Below, in pieces: positions 1 through 11,473 of a stretch of 64,000 nt of DNA. Each line of letters starts with the position of its first letter. Positions within the stretch are counted from its first letter, which is position 1. This stretch comes from Struthio camelus (taxonomy: Eukaryota > Chordata > Aves > Struthioniformes > Struthionidae): positions 79,854,641 through 79,918,640 of the forward strand of contig NC_090946.1 of assembly GCF_040807025.1 (NCBI RefSeq). Reading direction: 5' to 3'. Made by a program: the position numbers and the translations under genes. Under the pieces are notes generated by a model. That model had not been told where the DNA came from, did no database searches, and worked only from the letters and a program-made list of their open reading frames with translations.

Positions 1-1612
1 ACAAGGGCACACTGCTGGCTCATGCTTAACTTGTTGTCCACCAGCACTCCCAGGTCCTTCTCGGCAGAGCTACTTTCCAGCAGGTCAACCCCCAGCCTGT
101 CCTGGTGCATGGGATTATTCCTGCCTAGGTGCAGGACCTTGCACTTGCCTTTGTTGAACTTCATGAGGTTCCTCTCCGCCCACCTCTCCAGCCTGTCCAG
201 GTCCCTCTGAATGGCAGCACAGTCTTCTGGGGTGTTAGCCTCTCCCCCCAGTTTAGTATCATCAGCAAACTTGCTGAGGGGGCACTCTGTCCCTTCCTCC
301 GGGTCATTGATGAATATATTGAACAAGACTGGACCCAGGACTGACCCCTGGGGGACACCGCTAGCCACAGGCCTCCAACTTGACTCTGCGCCATTCACCA
401 CAACCCTCTGAGCTCGGCCATCCAGCCAGTTCTCAATCCACCTCACCGTCCACTCATCTAGCCCACACTTCCTGAGCTTACCTAGGAGGATGTGATGGGA
501 GACAGTGTCAAAAGCCTTGCTGAAGTCCAGGTAGACAACATCCACTGCTCTGCCCTCATCTACCCAGCCAGTCATTCCGTCATAGAAGGCTATCAGATTG
601 GTCAAGCATGATTTCCCTTTGGTGAATCCATGCTGACTACTCCTGATCACCTTCTTGTCCTCCAGATGCTTAGTGATGACCTTCAGGAGGAGCTGTTCCA
701 TCACCTTTCCAGGGATGGAGGTGAGGCTGACAGGCCTGTAGTTTCCTGGCTCCTCCTTCTTGCCCTTTTTGAAGACTGGCGTGACATTGGCTTTCTTCCA
801 GTCCTCAGGCACCTCTCCTGATCTCCAGGACCTTTCCAAGAGGATGGAGAGTGGCCTAGCGATAACATCCGCCAGCTCCCTCAGCACTCGTGGGTGCATC
901 CCATCGGGGCCCATGGATTTATGGATGTCAAGTTTGGACAAAAGATCTCTAACCTGATCCTCCTCGATCAAGGGAGAGTCTTCCTTTCTCCAGCCTTCCT
1001 CTCTTGTCTCCAAGGTCTGGAATTCCTCAGGACTGGCCTTAGCAGTGAAGACGGAAGCAAAGGCAGCATTCAATAACTCTGCCTTCTCTGTATCCTTTGT
1101 CACCAGGGCACCCGCCCCATTCAGCAGCGGGCCCACGTTTTCCCTAGTCTTCCTTTTGCTATTGATGTATTTGAAGAAGGCCTTCTTGTTGTCCTTGACA
1201 TCCCTTGCCAGATTTAATTCCAATTGGGCCTTAGCCTTCCTTGTCGCATCCCTGCACGCTCTGACAACGTCCCTGTATTCCTCCCAAGTGGCCTGTCCCC
1301 TTTTCCACATTCTGTACACTTTCTTCTTCTGCTGGAGTTTGGCCAGGAGTTCCTTGCTCATCCATGCAGGTCTCCTGCCCGCTTTGCTGGACTTCTTCCT
1401 CAGAGGGATGCACCCGTCTTGAGCCTGGAGGAAGTGACGCTTGAATATTAACCAGCTTTCTTGGACCCCTCTTCCCTCTAGGGCCCTACCCCATGAGATT
1501 CCCCTAAGTAGGTCCCTGAAGAGGCCAAAGTCAGCTCTCCTGAAGTCCAGGGTTGCAATCCTACTCATTGCCCTGCTCCCTCCTCGTAGGATCCTGAACT
1601 CCACCATCTCAT
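1..1612 (-). mobile_element. CR1 LINE, young, 5'-truncated, runs off window
   Basis: CR1 non-LTR retrotransposon lying antisense, with its 3' end beyond base 1. Homology to CR1 ORF2 starts near 1612, just after the position expected for the end of the endonuclease domain, so the copy lacks the 5' UTR, ORF1 and nearly all of the endonuclease. This is the usual outcome of incomplete target-primed reverse transcription. Sequence to the right of about 1612 no longer resembles CR1. Unlike the copies at 37326 and 45707, it keeps the catalytic FADD box. The low decay suggests a fairly recent insertion, although age cannot be measured here. Confidence 0.95.
3..1610 (-). CDS. CR1 ORF2 fragment: reverse transcriptase, open to window edge
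   Basis: Partial pol-like protein of CR1, which copies the element RNA into DNA at a nicked chromosomal site. Read by eye from GAG-ATG (1610-1605) leftwards, all 536 codons to the window edge are open, and the first and last codons agree in phase. Motifs in order: a linker with EMVEFRI and [12 protein letters not shown]; then [59 protein letters not shown]; the A motif [25 protein letters not shown]; and the catalytic FADDTKLGG (FADD at 258-269). WAERNLMKF and [15 protein letters not shown] follow. All three catalytic aspartates are present. The endonuclease is missing, so the copy cannot be autonomous. No host promoter is visible, and the open frame most likely reflects youth rather than a domesticated gene. 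Confidence 0.8.
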
Positions 1613-1844
1613 TTAGCGGAGCTACAGAGTACCAATAGCTGTTTTTTCTCAGGATGGTACTGTAGCCTCTCAATTTTTGCTACTTTTTTGCATGTCGGAA
1701 GAGATCTGGGATATGACCACTATCTACAGAGCTCTGAATGTGGACCAGGGTGTTGCAGAGGTGAAGTATGTGAATTTAGAATAATGCATTTCTTTCTGTC
1801 ATGTAGCACCACCACTCCCACAGTGGAGTCACCGCCTGAGGGGG

Positions 1845-2035
1845 GGGCTGGTCCTGTGATAAGAGCACATCCTTTGGACTTGGGAGACGTGGGTTCAGTT
1901 TTTTCTTCTGTTGCAGATTTTCTGTGGGAACCTCAATAAGTCACTTAGCCCCTCTGTGATTTAGAGTCATGTGTGAAATGGTGGTAGTAGCCTGACCTTT
2001 CATCACAAATGCACACAGAAGATAATGAATTAAGA
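1845..2035 (+). repeat. MIR-like SINE
   Basis: tRNA-derived SINE relic. A head of the type AAGAGCAC..CTTTGGACTTGGGAGACGTGGGTTCAG matches the MIR layout, including a polymerase III B-box-like GGGTTCAGTT at 1890-1899. It is followed by the MIR-type core text TCAATAAGTCACTTAGCCCC (1933-1952) and TGTGAAATGGTGGTAGTAGCC. The copy is diverged, and its ends are approximate. Confidence 0.65.
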
Positions 2036-2304
2036 AATGTAGGCATCAGTCATTCTAATATAGAGGGCTCAGGTGAGAGGAATATCTACCGTGAGGAGAT
2101 GAACTAGATGGGAATGACTGGACTAAATGGATGAGGGAGTTTAGAATGGATTTGGAGATGAAAGGGGGAGATGTACAGACAGGGGTGCTGAAAAAGATTT
2201 GGAAGAGACAGAAGGAACATGAAGGTGTTGAAGCTAGAGTCATGAGAAGGGGAATGAGTGGGAGAGTGGGAGGTGTTTCCCTAGTGGAAAAACCCTGCAG
2301 TGGA

Positions 2305-2359
2305 GTTTCTTGAGGAGAAACTGGTAGACATCTAACACATGTTTCTTGAGGAGAAACTG
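2305..2359. repeat. 19-bp direct repeat, 36-bp period
   Basis: GTTTCTTGAGGAGAAACTG occurs exactly at 2305-2323 and 2341-2359. Each unit is itself an imperfect inverted repeat (GTTTCT ... AGAAAC). This is a small local duplication with no known function. Confidence 0.85.
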
Positions 2360-2944
2360 CATCACACGAGAATGCTGTTTTGAGCTCCTGGACTAGAAAC
2401 CCATGAAGAAGAGTAGGGTGCTCTGGGCTTGGTGGCTGCCCTTTATGCACCCGAGGTGGCTGCAGGAAGCCTTCCTGCCCTGCCCTATCAGGGCATTTGG
2501 GCTCATAAACTGAAATGATGCTGTAAACTTCTCCAGCTAGACTGTTTGTCCCTGGGGTCTCTCTTTGTCTTGTTTATTCATTGGTTTATTTGCATTTTTT
2601 CCTGAAAAAAATCCTAATTGTCTGCTTTTACAAAATCTAAATATTTGGGGGCTTATACTGGCAGTGTCTGTGTAGTGCAGTGGGTTTACAGTTTTGAATG
2701 TTGTGCAGTGTTTATAAATACAGTTACAATACAGACAGCAATAGCAATCAGGACAATTAAGATCTCCAGCGCCTGGACTGACTGGTTTGGCTGAGCACTG
2801 GCCATCTCTGTGGGCCGTAAAGACAAGACAGCCTGTTACCAAGTGCTCCGTGGATCACTTGTACTAACTTTGCAGCTTGCAACTTTACCAGTCTTTTCCA
2901 ACACAGGGAGTCTCAAATGTAATACTAGTCTTTCAAAATGACTC

Positions 2945-4372
2945 TAGCTGGGATCCAGGGAACTACGGAACAGTAATACAAATGTATGTATGGGCAAATT
3001 AGTAAAACATAGTGGACAGGTACATATGTAATATGACCTTGGGAAGAGGCAACGTGCTTTCTGAAAAGGGAAGTCCTGTCTTACAGAGGTCTTGGGAGTT
3101 CTTTGAAGGGATCAATAAACCTGTGAATAAGAGTGATCTGACTAATATAATCTGCTTGTGCTTTCCAAAAGGCTTTACACAAAATCCCTCACCAAAGGCT
3201 TTTAAGGAAACTTAACAGCCATGGGGTAAGAGGGAAGCTCCCTGCATGGATAAATAAGGAGCTTAAAAAAACAGGATACGGAGAGTAGAAGTAACTGATC
3301 AGTTCTTGCAAGAAGGGACGTTTACTACTGGAATCCTTAGCTGGGGCCTGTGCTGTTGAACGTATTCATAAGTGGTTTTGGGAGGAAGGAACAAGCAATG
3401 AGGAATCTGGTGATGGTGCAGAAGTTATTCAGAGGAACAAGGTAGGTGGCAAACAGTGAAGGAATGTAAAAGAGCTTGTGAGAATGACTGCCTGGTCAAC
3501 AAAATGAAAGGTGAAATTCAACAGACATAAATATGAACAGATGCACATTTGGAAAAGTGATTTAGGCTTCACATTTAAAATGAGAGGCTTTAAGTTGACC
3601 ATTGCTACTCAGGAGAAAGACATTATGATGACTAGTTTTCTGGGATAGTTCCATGAAAATGTCAGTTCAGTGCTCAGTAGCACTCAGAAAAACAAATCCT
3701 GCATTAGGAATTGTTAGGAAAGGAGTAGAGACAAAACAGAAAATATACTTACGCTGTTATGTAAATCCATTTTTTGCCCACTCCTTGAGCATGGTATGTT
3801 GTTCTGGTGCCCTCATCTCAAAAAGTATGTTCTTGAACTAGAAATGCTTCAGAGAAGGACAGAGAAGGCTGATCAATGTGTGGGATGATTTCCGTGTGAG
3901 GAATGGTTGTGAAGCTGGGACTCGTTAGCCTGGAAAAACTATGAAGACTGACCTGGAGAGTATCAATAGAGATTGGCTGTTCATGTATCAGTATAAGAAC
4001 TAGGGGCCAGTGGGAGCTAATTCAGCTAATGAGAGTCATGTTCAAGCCAGACAAAAGAGATGGGTAGCTCAACTCTGGAGCTCCTTGTCGAAGGATGTAT
4101 AGATGGATGCAGAAAAATTTGCATAGGCTTTAAGGGAGACTGGACAAGTACTTGGAAGAGAGATCTGTGATGTGTTTGTAAACAGAAGAACTGTGAAATC
4201 CAGAGCTAAGAAACGTTGAAAGCTGGAAGAGTATTTAGGCAAGTATCATAAATAATTGCCCTGTTCTTACTCTTTCTTGGATGTCTCGTTAGTAGCATTA
4301 TTGGAAACAAAATACTGATCTAGATAGATGCTTGCTCTGACCCAGTATGACAGTTCTTGTGTTCTCACCTAC
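2945..4372 (+). mobile_element. Ancient CR1 LINE, long worn copy
   Basis: A heavily mutated CR1 of the older amniote type, sense strand. Landmarks in order: a worn GGGAACTAC..CCAGT block near 2957 (the NYRPV region of the transcriptase); TTTCCAAAAGGCTTTACACA then ACCAAAGGCTTTTAAGGAAA (3164-3211, the FQKAFD..H.RLLRKL region); CATGGATAAATAA; GGGGCCTGTGCTGTTGAACG (the GPVLFN region, 3344-3363); ATGCACATTTGGAAAAGTGA (3542-3561); GTTAGGAAAGGAGTAGAGAC; and AGGACAGAGAAGGCTGATCA. It ends with TGACCCAGTATGACAGTTCT before TGTGTTCTCA near 4372, the characteristic tail. Many stops and frameshifts make it non-functional. Its length, about 1.4 kb, is unusual for such an old copy. Confidence 0.85.
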
Positions 4373-7300
4373 ATGTGCTTGAATTTGTCAAACCTCCAGT
4401 GGACGTTCAGGTTCACATATAGTGTTTTACTTTAGTCGTCTTGGCGGAGCAGAGCCTAATCTCTTTTGTGATGAGGCAGTGTAGCTCAGGGTCTTAAATT
4501 CAAAACAGCTTAATCTCTTGTTTTTCACCTTTCCTGGGGAGAATGTCTCACATCAGAAAGAAGTTTAAAGGATATTGTCCCTTAGATTCTAGACAGTATG
4601 GTCAGTATTCCTGAAATATTTCTTGATTTCTTGATGCACTTCTGTTTGCAATTGGAGTTGACAGGAAATACCACTGCTTTTGTTTCAGGACTAAACTTGT
4701 AGCTGGTTATATCCTGGCCTCTTTCACCAGTCTATGTCTTCTCCCTCTGGAGACTGGAAATGATATCCACATTCCCTCCAATCCTCTTAATTCCTAAGGT
4801 CATCAGAAAGCTGGCACAAGAACGTGCTAAGAAGATTTGGAAGGTCCCTGTTAGCCAAAGCAGTACAGGTTTTCCGATCTGCAAGAACTGGTGGTCCATC
4901 TAGTTAAAGATAGTGCTGCTCATTCAGGATATGATACCGTCATAACAAAGCTGGACTTTGCATCCCCATTTGCACTGTTTCTACCTCACCGTTTAGCCTG
5001 TAAGTGGCTAATTTCATTAGACAAAGTGAGCCTGCTTTTGAAGTGCCAAAAATATCCTCCTTAGCTGGAAAGATTAGAACAGTATGCCTTGATGCAAAAT
5101 AGAAGAAACTTTCTGCCTGGGCCTGTTGTCTGCTGTCTCCTAGAATGCAGGCTGAAAACATTTGAGAATACCTACTGAAACTGTAATGAGCTTTTGGTGA
5201 ATTTACTATGGTTTCATCTGGCAGCTCCTGGAGAAATGCTCTGTATTCTCATACTCAGTGGCGGAAAGGTCAGTAAAAGGCTTAAAGAGGACTTACCATC
5301 TACAAAAGGATTGTTCTTTTCTGAGCCTTAATTGACTTCTGGCAATACTCATAAGACCCTTTTTTATCTGTTAGCCTTCTGTTCTCTTTTGCAGTTGTCC
5401 AGCAATACAAATTTCTTATGAGCAATAACCATTGATAATAATGATAGAGGGACAATCGCTACTGGCTGTTCTCTTGTAGACACGTTTTTACAGGGAAGAC
5501 ATTTTATTAAGACTCATTCTGAATTCCCATACAAGGAATTAGCAGATTTGCATCTAAAGGATTAAAGTAATACGGGTGTCAGTTATTTTGGCTGGACCTA
5601 TGCAACACCAGGGACAAAAGCAAGGTCTGTAAACTGGATTTGTGCGGGACACCATCACTTTTCATTGACCAGGTTATGCAGTTTAGATCCTCTCTTTATT
5701 GTAATGAAGAGAGGTCAAGCTCTTTCAGTACTAAGAATCTTAATTGTGACTTACATGTGTATTTAAAGTGGATATCACCTGTCAGACTTCCAAACATTCG
5801 GGAAAAATTGCTGCTTGTTTCACTAGAAGGTCTTACGCCATCTCAGGAAAAAAATTCTGGAAGAAAATTCTAATTTTGGTCATTTGTCAACATTAATACA
5901 TTTGCACGTGTCATATCATCATCAAAAACATTCAAGCGGCTACAGACTTGAGAAGAAAGTTTTACAGCCGTTGGAACAGATGGGAGTACGGAGAAGAATA
6001 TATTTATGATTTATAATCACTGGAAAAAGAAGAAACTATTTCTTACTTGTACAGTACCTGTGACTCTTAGCAATGTACTGGACAAAATCACTCCGTAGCT
6101 TGCTCTCAGTTCTCTCCACTGTAGATTCTACTGTCATTTACAGATCTAGAGGAGGTGCCTTTGGAATTTAGGATCAGGCCACTATTTTTTTTTGTTCCCA
6201 CTATTTTTTTTATCCAGAGAAAGAAGATTTACCCCCTTCTGGGCTTTGAATATCTCAACAACTTTCCATGTCTTTTCAACACTCCTCCCTAATACCTCAT
6301 TATATAGTTGGTGGCAAGATACTTTCTTTCATCTGCTCATTGATTTACTTTACAGAAAGTACCTCACGTTCTCTGTAAGGATATCTCACTCAGATTCTAG
6401 TATGGGTTTTTCTCTTTGACCTTTTCATGGCCCTGGGGCATTCACCAAGTATTTTGTGGCCATGGTAGCTCATCTGAAGAGACAAGAAATACAAATCCAG
6501 CCACAAAAGATGTTTCCATAGGCACTGCTATTCAAGAGAACACAACTGCCTGCATGGATACATGAAAAGCAAAAGTGGAATCCATGTGGACAACACATCT
6601 TGAACTATAATTACCATATGGTAAATAGTCATTCTTTATAGTCTTGTCAACAGTCAAGGAACCTGCTCTGTTGTGGAAGCTTGGGATATTGCTGACAGAG
6701 TTAATGGATGAATCTTGGGGGAATACCCTTTTCCCACTTGACACTCAAGTCACTTTTCTTAATTGTAAAAACATCTGGGAGAAGAGCTGAATGAGTTGTA
6801 GGCCTTGACAGCTGATCTCCCCATGACTCATTCCACAAAGACAAACTTGTCTTATACCCTTCTCCTTTATGTTCATCCAAAGCATTTGCCAAGAGGAGTG
6901 TCTCAGTTCTACTCAAATTTTAATATTCATTTTCAATTTTTCCATCTTAAGCCTTTGAGTCCAGAAAGAGAAGGAAAGCATCGTATTTTGGCAATAATAG
7001 GCTTTTGAGAGTTATTTTGGGTAGAGCCAAGGTATTTAGGAAGGCACTTCAAGTTTTTGTACCTTTATGCATGAGATTTAAAGGGGAATAAATGTTAATT
7101 CAGTTTCAGTTTGATATGAATTAGCTTCTGCATGAAGGATATATTTTTCACTTGCATATTAATGATAAGATTGGGGCCCGTCTCACCGCACGCAGATGTT
7201 ACCAGCACAATTGTCTGCATCTGAACTACTTACCTAGATTCCCCAGTAGTGAGTCAAAAGAAATCAAATGTATCGGTCTCTTCCCATAATAGTTGCCTAA

Positions 7301-7779
7301 AACAGCTCAGGTGGTTTGTTCCCTAGAATGGCTGTTTTATTGTTTTCCTATAAAAGGAGCCATGGCTGGCCAGCTTAGAGGTAGATGTGTCCAATATAGA
7401 TATCTAAAGAGACTTTAGTGACCTTCCTCTGTTATGGAGTTCTGTAGGTCTTGTACATTGGAGCCTCATCACTTTCATTGCTGGGAGTATAGGTCTGTAG
7501 TCCTTGTTTAATTTATACCTTCCTGTGAAAGACTTCCTAATTTCAGTTAGTTCAGCGTGTCTAAAGAAGATTGATAGGTAAATTGTCTAGAAGTATAAAT
7601 GCCTTCACAGGTATAAAATACTTAATGAGGTAGTGTTTTTTAATCTACTGGAGAAATATATACTGAGACGTGCTGGCTAGAAGCCAAAGATAGATAAATT
7701 TGAACTAAAAATGAGACATTTTTTAACAAAAGTAGCACTTAATCATTAAGGCAATCCAAAGATTGTAGCAAAAGAACTG
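4373..7779. other. AT-rich unique sequence, no gene seen
   Basis: About 3.4 kb of AT-rich DNA with scattered short T runs (for example 6182-6192). Open frames are short and do not resemble any family I know. There are no convincing splice-site pairs. Unidentified old repeats may be hidden here. Confidence 0.5.
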
Positions 7780-7996
7780 ATGGATTCTCCATCTTTTGAT
7801 GTCTTCACATCAAGACTGGTTGCCTTTGTGAAAGGTATGTGTCAGCCAGCTACAAATGATATTCCAGTCAAACACAAATTATTGGGTTCAGCACAGGGGT
7901 AACCCAGTGAAAGTTAATGACCTGTGATATATAGGAAATCACACTAGATGATCTAATGGTTTCTTCTGGCCTCACACCCTATGAATCTATGAATAT
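7780..7996 (+). mobile_element. CR1 3' end relic
   Basis: Short 3' fragment of an older CR1 family. GATTCTCCATCTTTTGATGT then TTCACATCAAGACTGG is followed by the tail ACTAGATGATCTAATGG, TTTCTTCTGGCCTCACACCC and TATGAATCTATGAAT. The repeated ATGAATCT tail marks the 3' terminus. No coding sequence remains. Confidence 0.85.
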
Positions 7997-8124
7997 GTAT
8001 CCTCTGAGGTTGGCTGCTAATTATATTTCTAAAAGGGGAAGAGGCTGCTTCAAAAGAAGAATTTAAATTTATTTACTGGTATCCATTGTTCTTTGGCTAC
8101 ATATTCACATAGTTCACACCCAGC

Positions 8125-8184
8125 CTCTTTCCTTTCTTGTTTTTTCTTTCTTTCTTTCTGTCTTTCTTTTTTTTTTTTTTTCCC
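8125..8184. repeat. Pyrimidine tract with (CTTT)n and poly-T
   Basis: Nearly pure C/T on the + strand: CCTCTTTCC, then several CTTT units, one CTGT interruption, then a long T run ending TTCCCT. Polypurine-polypyrimidine mirror tracts of this kind can form triplex DNA. It is probably length-polymorphic. Confidence 0.9.
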
Positions 8185-8671
8185 TAAGGTCTGTGAGGTT
8201 CTGAGAGAGGAGACTGGGAAAGCCTGGTCTCTGATAGCCTCCACTGTGAGAATTTGGTGCTGTGAGAAAGATGTTCATATGGCTCCCAAAAGGCACTGCC
8301 TTCCAGCACGTTACCACATCTTGGCAGCGTTTGAAGGGCACCCTGCAAGCATGAAAGGCAGAAGCAACACTTTCAGAGAGCCACAGTGGAGGGGAAGAAA
8401 CCCTTTCTGGTGGAGTATGAAAACATATACTGCTTGTGTTAAGGGCTATTCAGAATATCAGAGGAGGCACTGTCCTCATTAATTGGGCTAATGCATATAT
8501 GTCTAGAAATGTCTATTTTGGCTGTCAGTTTAGCAAAGGAGGTTTCCCCCCCATGTTTATTCTCTGGAAGAACAGTGGGAATCAGATGAACTCTTAAAGC
8601 CCGTGATCCATCCTGTGCTTGTGCCATGCTGCGCCTGCCCGCGTGTACTGAAAATGTCAGGGTCCTGTTGC

Positions 8672-8690
8672 CTTTCTTTTTTTTTTTTTT
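8672..8690. repeat. Poly-T tract
   Basis: CCTTTC followed by about 14 T. It has no target-site duplication or gene-like body beside it that would mark a processed pseudogene tail. Confidence 0.8.
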
Positions 8691-8954
8691 AATTGGGTGG
8701 GAATATTATCTTTAAACAGACAAGAAAATGAAAACAGCTGACCTAAATTCTCTTTAAAAATAATAATCAAGGAGGCAAGGATGTTTGCAGGAGGGAAGGA
8801 ATAATAACCGATGAAGAAGCAGACAATCTGAGAGAAAGAAGTGGCTACATTTGGAGAATCCTGGGGAAGTCCTGCGTGTTTACAAGCTCCGTTTATCCAC
8901 ACCTGTGGGTTAGAAATGCTGTCGTCTGAGGAGTGGCCCCATATTACAAGAAGG

Positions 8955-9490
8955 TCAAGCACCAAGCAGACCTAATTAAAAGCTCATTACAAGAGACAAT
9001 CTCCATTAGCATGCCAAGTTTCATGCAAATCCATTAGCACCAGGGCTCTCTTCGGAAGCTTTAAATTCCAGTCCTGTGCCCCAGGGACTGGAAACCGTGG
9101 CCGGTTAATTTGCCATTCTCAGTCTGTGAACATTAGGCACAGTCCTCTTACTTTCTGGATTATTTCACATTCCAGCAAATTAGTTTTATCCGTTCTGAGA
9201 ACATTTTAACAAAGAAAGTTCTTTTGGCATCACATGGATAAAATAACAAGGGATAAAAGAATGAGCAGTTCCCCCAATCAGGAACAAATAACTTTAAATC
9301 TCTCCTGAAAATGCAGCCTTCCTGTTATTCCCCCCACCCCCTTCCTTTCATTTATCTTTCGGCAGTCGGATTTTTTAATTACGTTCCTGCAGCCAGATTC
9401 CCCTCCCTCTCTCTTTATGGTGGTGTTCTCAAGAGCCATGTTTTTTCTTTATGCCATTGTAGCAGAACTTGACCAAAGATCTTCAAACTT
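8955..9490. promoter_or_regulatory. Candidate conserved non-coding block
   Basis: Repeat-free, AT-rich but complex sequence with dense homeodomain-type motifs: CCTAATTAAAAGCTCATTAC (8970-8989), CCATTAGCATG, an exact octamer ATGCAAAT near 9023-9030 and CCATTAGCACC just after it. CCGGTTAATTTGCC and TTTAATTACG lie further on. Two copies of CCATTAGCA flank the octamer within about 40 bp. The texture is like that of developmental enhancers. Conservation cannot be seen from one sequence, so this is inference. Confidence 0.3.
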
Positions 9491-9532
9491 GTTAAGTATA
9501 AAAGTTGGTAAATGATACTATTGTTTGAGTTA

Positions 9533-9625
9533 AGGGTGGGGAGGGAAGAAAGGGGGAAGGCAGTTTGTCTGGGGTGGCTGTGGGGAGGGGGGAAGGTTTA
9601 AAAAAAGGAAAAGAAAAAAGGCTCA
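9533..9625 (+). repeat. G-rich purine tract
   Basis: An almost pure A/G stretch with many G runs (GGTGGGGAGGG, AAAGGGGGAAGG, GGGGAGGGGGGAAGG), ending in an A-rich purine segment. Four or more G runs lie within about 60 bases, so a G-quadruplex on the + strand is plausible. Confidence 0.75.
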
Positions 9626-9834
9626 AATGAACTGAAATGGATCAAAGTAAACAGAGACATCTAAAAGCTTTTGTAAGTTAAAAGTGGCTATCTGTTGCAA
9701 GTCCTGCCTCATTAACTACTGATAGAAGCACTGTCTTGGCCTTCCAAGATATCTAACGCTGACCGCCTAAAACAAGATGAACTCTGGGTTATTCCCTCTT
9801 GCTGTTCACTGTGTTGCTGTGCACAACTGCTTAA

Positions 9835-10215
9835 CCTCAACCTCTCCGCGAATGTTTATCCTCTCCGCTAGGTGCAGCAATGGGAGATTCAGCCCCTAAA
9901 CTTCAGCGCTCAAAGGAGGAAATGCAAGCTCAGGGAGGAGGAAGGAAGTGGGAGAAAGAAGGAAACCTCCCCAAAGTTAGCGTCTTGCCCGGCTCTCTGG
10001 TTTGCACGGTTTCCGTATAATGTTTTGGAGGAGTGAGTAGAGTGAGAGGTGGAGATCAGCCGCCGTGGTCTGGGTTGCAGTATCCCCCATGCCGTCCCCA
10101 GCGCCATTCGGTGGGGGAAGCAAGCTGAAACCGAGCGGCTTGTCTAGAGGAGCAGGGAGAGTGAGGAGGGATGGGGAGGGGGGAATGCGATGGTTCTTTG
10201 ACTAGGACCAGATAG
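9835..10215. promoter_or_regulatory. CpG-richer patch, possible promoter or enhancer
   Basis: CpG dinucleotides are denser than in the surrounding DNA (CTCTCCGCGAATG, CTCTCCGCTAG, TTAGCGTC, TTGCCCGGC, GCACGGTTTCCGTA, CAGCCGCCGTGG, AAACCGAGCGGC). G/A-rich runs follow. It is too short and weak to call a CpG island. No TATA-plus-exon arrangement could be fixed. It lies about 1.3 kb upstream of the mini-exon candidate at 11474. Confidence 0.25.
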
Positions 10216-10510
10216 GTCTCTGTGTAGAGTAATATTACAGCTCGCTCTCTCATAAACAAGCTGCATGCCGGCTTCTAAAGAGCCCATCTGGCATAGCTTT
10301 GAGAATGGCAATAATTACAAGCTGATGATGGACATGGAAGAAAAGCCCTGCTGAGCTAGCTCATAAGGAAGTACAGGCCAGGACTGTAGGGAAATTACAG
10401 GCTGAAACCCTTTCTAGTTTAGGCCTTTTGGTGTTCTTAATCACAGACTTTAAATGTTGTAATAAACACTGTTGCATTTTATTGACCAACTCCCATGACA
10501 GGCAAATCTT

Positions 10511-10535
10511 TTTTATTTTATTTTATTTTATTTTT
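10511..10535. repeat. (TTTTA)n microsatellite
   Basis: Four tandem TTTTA units plus flanking T. A simple repeat with no other content. Confidence 0.9.
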
Positions 10536-10873
10536 ACTGTTCGTTAGTTTTAGAAAGCAGCTTGAGAACAATTGTTTCTTAAGACTGGGTCTGTAGATTT
10601 ACTGCTCTTCGTGAAAGTGATCCAAACAGCGAGAGTCCCTATAGTTACTTTACAGTTGAAAAAGAACAAGAAAAGAAAGGGAAAAGAAATATTTTAGGAG
10701 TTCCACTTACCCCCATGCAGTGCTAGATCATTGATAATACTCGCTTTGTTTGGAGATTATCACAGAGGAATAAAAGATCTAAAATGAGTTGTTACAGGTT
10801 TTAGGCAAAACTCCTGTTGATTTCCCTGGCTATAGGATTTCACATAAAAAAAAAAAAGCAGTTTTTTGCTATG

Positions 10874-10965
10874 TGAGGTATGGGCCTGATCCTTTGCTCA
10901 GTGAAGTTCATGGCGTGCTCACTGACTTCGGCTGTACCCTAAACCAGCATAAATGGAAGCTCAGA
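10874..10965. repeat. Ancient hairpin-type repeat (GGGCCTGATCCT family)
   Basis: TATGGGCCTGATCCTTTGCT followed by CAGTGAAGTTCATGG and CACTGACTTCGG. This recalls a widespread amniote repeat in which GGGCCTGATCCTGC arms flank an ACTTCAATGG..CCATTGAAGT centre. The right arm is poorly preserved. It is probably a non-autonomous DNA-type element, but I cannot assign a database family. Confidence 0.5.
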
Positions 10966-11473
10966 GGCCTCACTGGTGTCTGCGTTTAAGCATACTCTTG
11001 CCACTGTGAGTCAGAGCACCATTTCTGAATGAAAGGAGAAAATCCCAGGCTGCCGGGATCTCTGAGACGCGGTGCCAGTGTCCCTTCCGTGTGGCAGACA
11101 CAAGGCCATCATTTCCACAGTGACTAGCAATGTCAACTGGGGCGCGCGGGAAGGAGCTGTGATTTTCGGAGGATGGTGTCTCTTCTTTTCTGGCCCCAGG
11201 TTTCCCAAGTTTGCAGTTCGGATTTACTAAACTTCCAAAGGTCATTACTTCTGTCTGTATCTCTAAAAATGTGCATGTGTATTTGGGGTATACAAATGTA
11301 TTTACTGTATGGCTTTGCATGCACGTGTATGTGTCAGTGCTGTCTCTCTGGGCAGATGGATGTGTAACGAGTGGAGCGCAATGGAGCTGTGACAGTTAAC
11401 ACCCGCTAGCGTTCTGCTTCAGAGAGTCTACCTGTTTTCCCAGACTAATTTCATTCTCCTTTTCCTTCTGCAG

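Larger units (their letters stand above)
1613..2944. other. Unique sequence between CR1 copies
   Basis: Single-copy-looking DNA holding a MIR-like SINE (1845-2035) and a short direct repeat (2305-2359). From about 2060 to 2300 the + strand is strongly purine-rich. No exon is supported. The rest, including the AT-rich part from 2460 on, shows nothing I recognise. Confidence 0.6.
7997..8949. other. Unique sequence with simple tracts
   Basis: Holds a pyrimidine tract (8125-8184) and a poly-T (8672-8690). Open frames overlapping these tracts on either strand are low-complexity artefacts. No gene recognised. Confidence 0.5.

Noticed and set aside
8093..8482. 129-codon + strand open frame across the pyrimidine tract
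   Set aside because: Much of it is translated CTTT/poly-T. It is a low-complexity artefact.
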